From BTRG01 sp036986275 (lineage in GTDB: Bacteria > Pseudomonadota > Gammaproteobacteria > Acidiferrobacterales > SZUA-150): a stretch of DNA of 14,965 nucleotides. The notes under the pieces are model-generated. The model saw only the letters and a program-made list of their open reading frames with translations, did no database searches and had not been told where the DNA came from. Location of the stretch: contig BTRG01000058.1 in the NCBI GenBank assembly GCA_036986275.1, positions 1-14,965 on the forward strand. The letters are read 5' to 3'. Within the stretch, counting starts at the first letter, position 1, and each line of letters opens with the position of its first letter. Both the position numbers and the translations under genes were made by a program. Shown one piece after another: positions 13,799-14,965 of this stretch.

Positions 13799-14833
13799 AT
13801 GAAGAAGTCTGATTTTGATTTTGACTTACCCGAAGCATTGATCGCCCAGTATGCCGTGGAACCGCGCTCGGCCAGCCGATTGTTGGTATTGCAGCATGAA
13901 ACTGACCGTATGGACCAACAGTTTACTGACTTGCCAGATTTACTAAACTTCGTTGATTTACTGGTGCTTAACGATACCCGGGTAGTGCCGGCGCGCCTGT
14001 TTGGCGTCAAAGAGACCGGTGGCCGTGTAGAAGTAGTGATAGAGCGTATCTTAGAGGAGAACCGGGTATTGGCTCTGGTGGGGGCCGGCAAGACTCCCAA
14101 ACCGGGCACCCGTTTACTGCTTGCGGGTGAGCTGGATGTGATGGTATTGGGACGGGAGGGGGACCTCTTTAATCTGCGGTTTGAATCGGAGTGCCCTGTG
14201 CTGGAGTTATTAGAACGATACGGTCACACTCCCTTGCCGCCCTATATACAGCGCCATGCCGAGCAAGCTGATCGCAGCCGTTATCAGACCGTGTATGCCG
14301 ATAGACCCGGGGCCGCCGCGGCACCCACGGCAGGTCTGCACTTCGATGATGCCTTGCTGGAGCAGATCAAGGCCCGGGGCGTGCAAACCGCTTTTATCAC
14401 GTTGCACATCGGTGCCGGGACTTTCCAGCCCATGCGCGTGGACAACATCCTGGACCATACGATGCATAGTGAGCGCATAGAAGTCAGCGAGGCGGTGGCC
14501 AAGCAAATTGCCGACACACGCCAGGCCGGGGGCCGGGTGATTGCCGTGGGCACGACGGTGGTGCGCGCCCTGGAAACGGCGGCACGTGAGACCGGCTGGG
14601 TTACGGCCTTTCAAGGTGAAACGGATATCTTTATTTATCCCGGCTATGAGTTTAAAACCATTGATGCCATGGTGACCAATTTTCATTTGCCGGAGTCGAC
14701 CTTGCTGATGCTGGTCTGTGCCTTTGCCGGCAAGCAGCGGGTGTTGAATGCCTATGCCCATGCCGTGGAGCAGGGTTATCGCTTTTTCAGTTATGGAGAT
14801 GCCATGTTTATCGGCAAGGGTGAAGCGGTTTAA
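13799..14833 (+). CDS. queA: S-adenosylmethionine:tRNA ribosyltransferase-isomerase
   Basis: QueA moves the ribosyl part of SAM onto preQ1 at the wobble base of tRNAs with GUN anticodons, giving epoxyqueuosine. The 344 residues agree with the family length. Conserved stretches are FDLPEALIAQYAVEPRSASRLL at the N-terminus (MKKSDFDFDLPE first), LLVLNDTRVVPARLFG, ERYGHTPLPPYI, AAPTAGLHF, LHIGAGTFQPMR, ETDIFIYPGYEF and TNFHLPESTLLML. An in-frame TAG three codons upstream limits the start to ATG 13799, which lacks a strong ribosome binding site. It diverges from tRNA-Leu, with 70 bases between them. Its usual partner tgt does not begin in the 132 bases left in the window. Confidence 0.96.
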   Translation: MKKSDFDFDLPEALIAQYAVEPRSASRLLVLQHETDRMDQQFTDLPDLLNFVDLLVLNDTRVVPARLFGVKETGGRVEVVIERILEENRVLALVGAGKTPKPGTRLLLAGELDVMVLGREGDLFNLRFESECPVLELLERYGHTPLPPYIQRHAEQADRSRYQTVYADRPGAAAAPTAGLHFDDALLEQIKARGVQTAFITLHIGAGTFQPMRVDNILDHTMHSERIEVSEAVAKQIADTRQAGGRVIAVGTTVVRALETAARETGWVTAFQGETDIFIYPGYEFKTIDAMVTNFHLPESTLLMLVCAFAGKQRVLNAYAHAVEQGYRFFSYGDAMFIGKGEAV

Positions 14834-14965
14834 GTCAGGAAGAAAAGGGGTCACCCATTAGCCCGCCCCGGTCAATAGCCTAAACGTATCCCTGCCGAAA
14901 ACAGCATAAACATTTAACTTCATCCATCGTCGTTACGAACATCGCACCCGTTATGTCTTAGTCTT
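14834..14965. other. Downstream flank of queA
   Basis: No gene start with a ribosome binding site is visible here and no strong terminator. The only late ATG (14953) meets a stop after two codons. Confidence 0.4.

Noticed and set aside
13617..13802. Short plus-strand frame across tRNA-Leu
   Set aside because: It is translation of the antisense of the tRNA gene, not a protein.
14210..14854. 214-codon minus-strand open frame opposite queA
   Set aside because: Antisense to a certain gene, no recognisable domain.

Overview
The window looks like a chromosomal segment of a gammaproteobacterium. The evidence is the gene order pcnB-folK-deoxynucleoside kinase-panB-panC-panD, tRNA genes that encode their own CCA ends, and queA just beyond a tRNA-Leu. 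The genus cannot be fixed from sequence alone. Housekeeping genes are GC-rich; the first ~1.8 kb and the intergenic stretches are more AT-rich and look like accessory DNA.

Layout. (1) 1-1860: the end of an outer-membrane beta-barrel gene; a convergent, unrecognised Cys/His-rich protein; then a 181-bp MITE-like element with 20-bp terminal inverted repeats and 9-bp target duplications, which appears to have split a small gene lying directly upstream of the Cys/His-rich one. (2) 1858-3090: a solitary flavin-dependent halogenase-like oxidoreductase. (3) 3091-3846: a non-coding zone with a hairpin, a perfect-length 86-bp tandem repeat of REP-like type, a decayed tRNA-like sequence, and a functional-looking tRNA-Glu(CTC) with its promoter. 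(4) 3847-8480: an RNA/folate/nucleotide/pantothenate operon with overlapping or closely spaced genes. It encodes poly(A) polymerase, HPPK, a deoxynucleoside kinase and the three enzymes PanB, PanC and PanD, which make pantothenate from ketoisovalerate and aspartate. (5) 8485-13485, minus strand: a signalling block. An HTH-[2Fe-2S]-ferredoxin-reductase-like fusion comes first, then (160 nt later) a periplasmic PstS-like binding protein with four cysteines, then (5 nt later) a membrane GGDEF-EAL protein with intact catalytic motifs. (6) 13642-14833: tRNA-Leu(CAA) with a recognisable promoter, and queA on the opposite strand.

The most novel part is block 5. It contains a fusion of a DNA-binding-type helix-turn-helix to an intact [2Fe-2S] domain and a reductase module whose FAD and NAD motifs are eroded, which suggests a redox-sensing regulator rather than an enzyme. 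Next to it is a binding-protein/c-di-GMP pair that probably senses a periplasmic ligand. Functions of this block are inferred from domains and context only.
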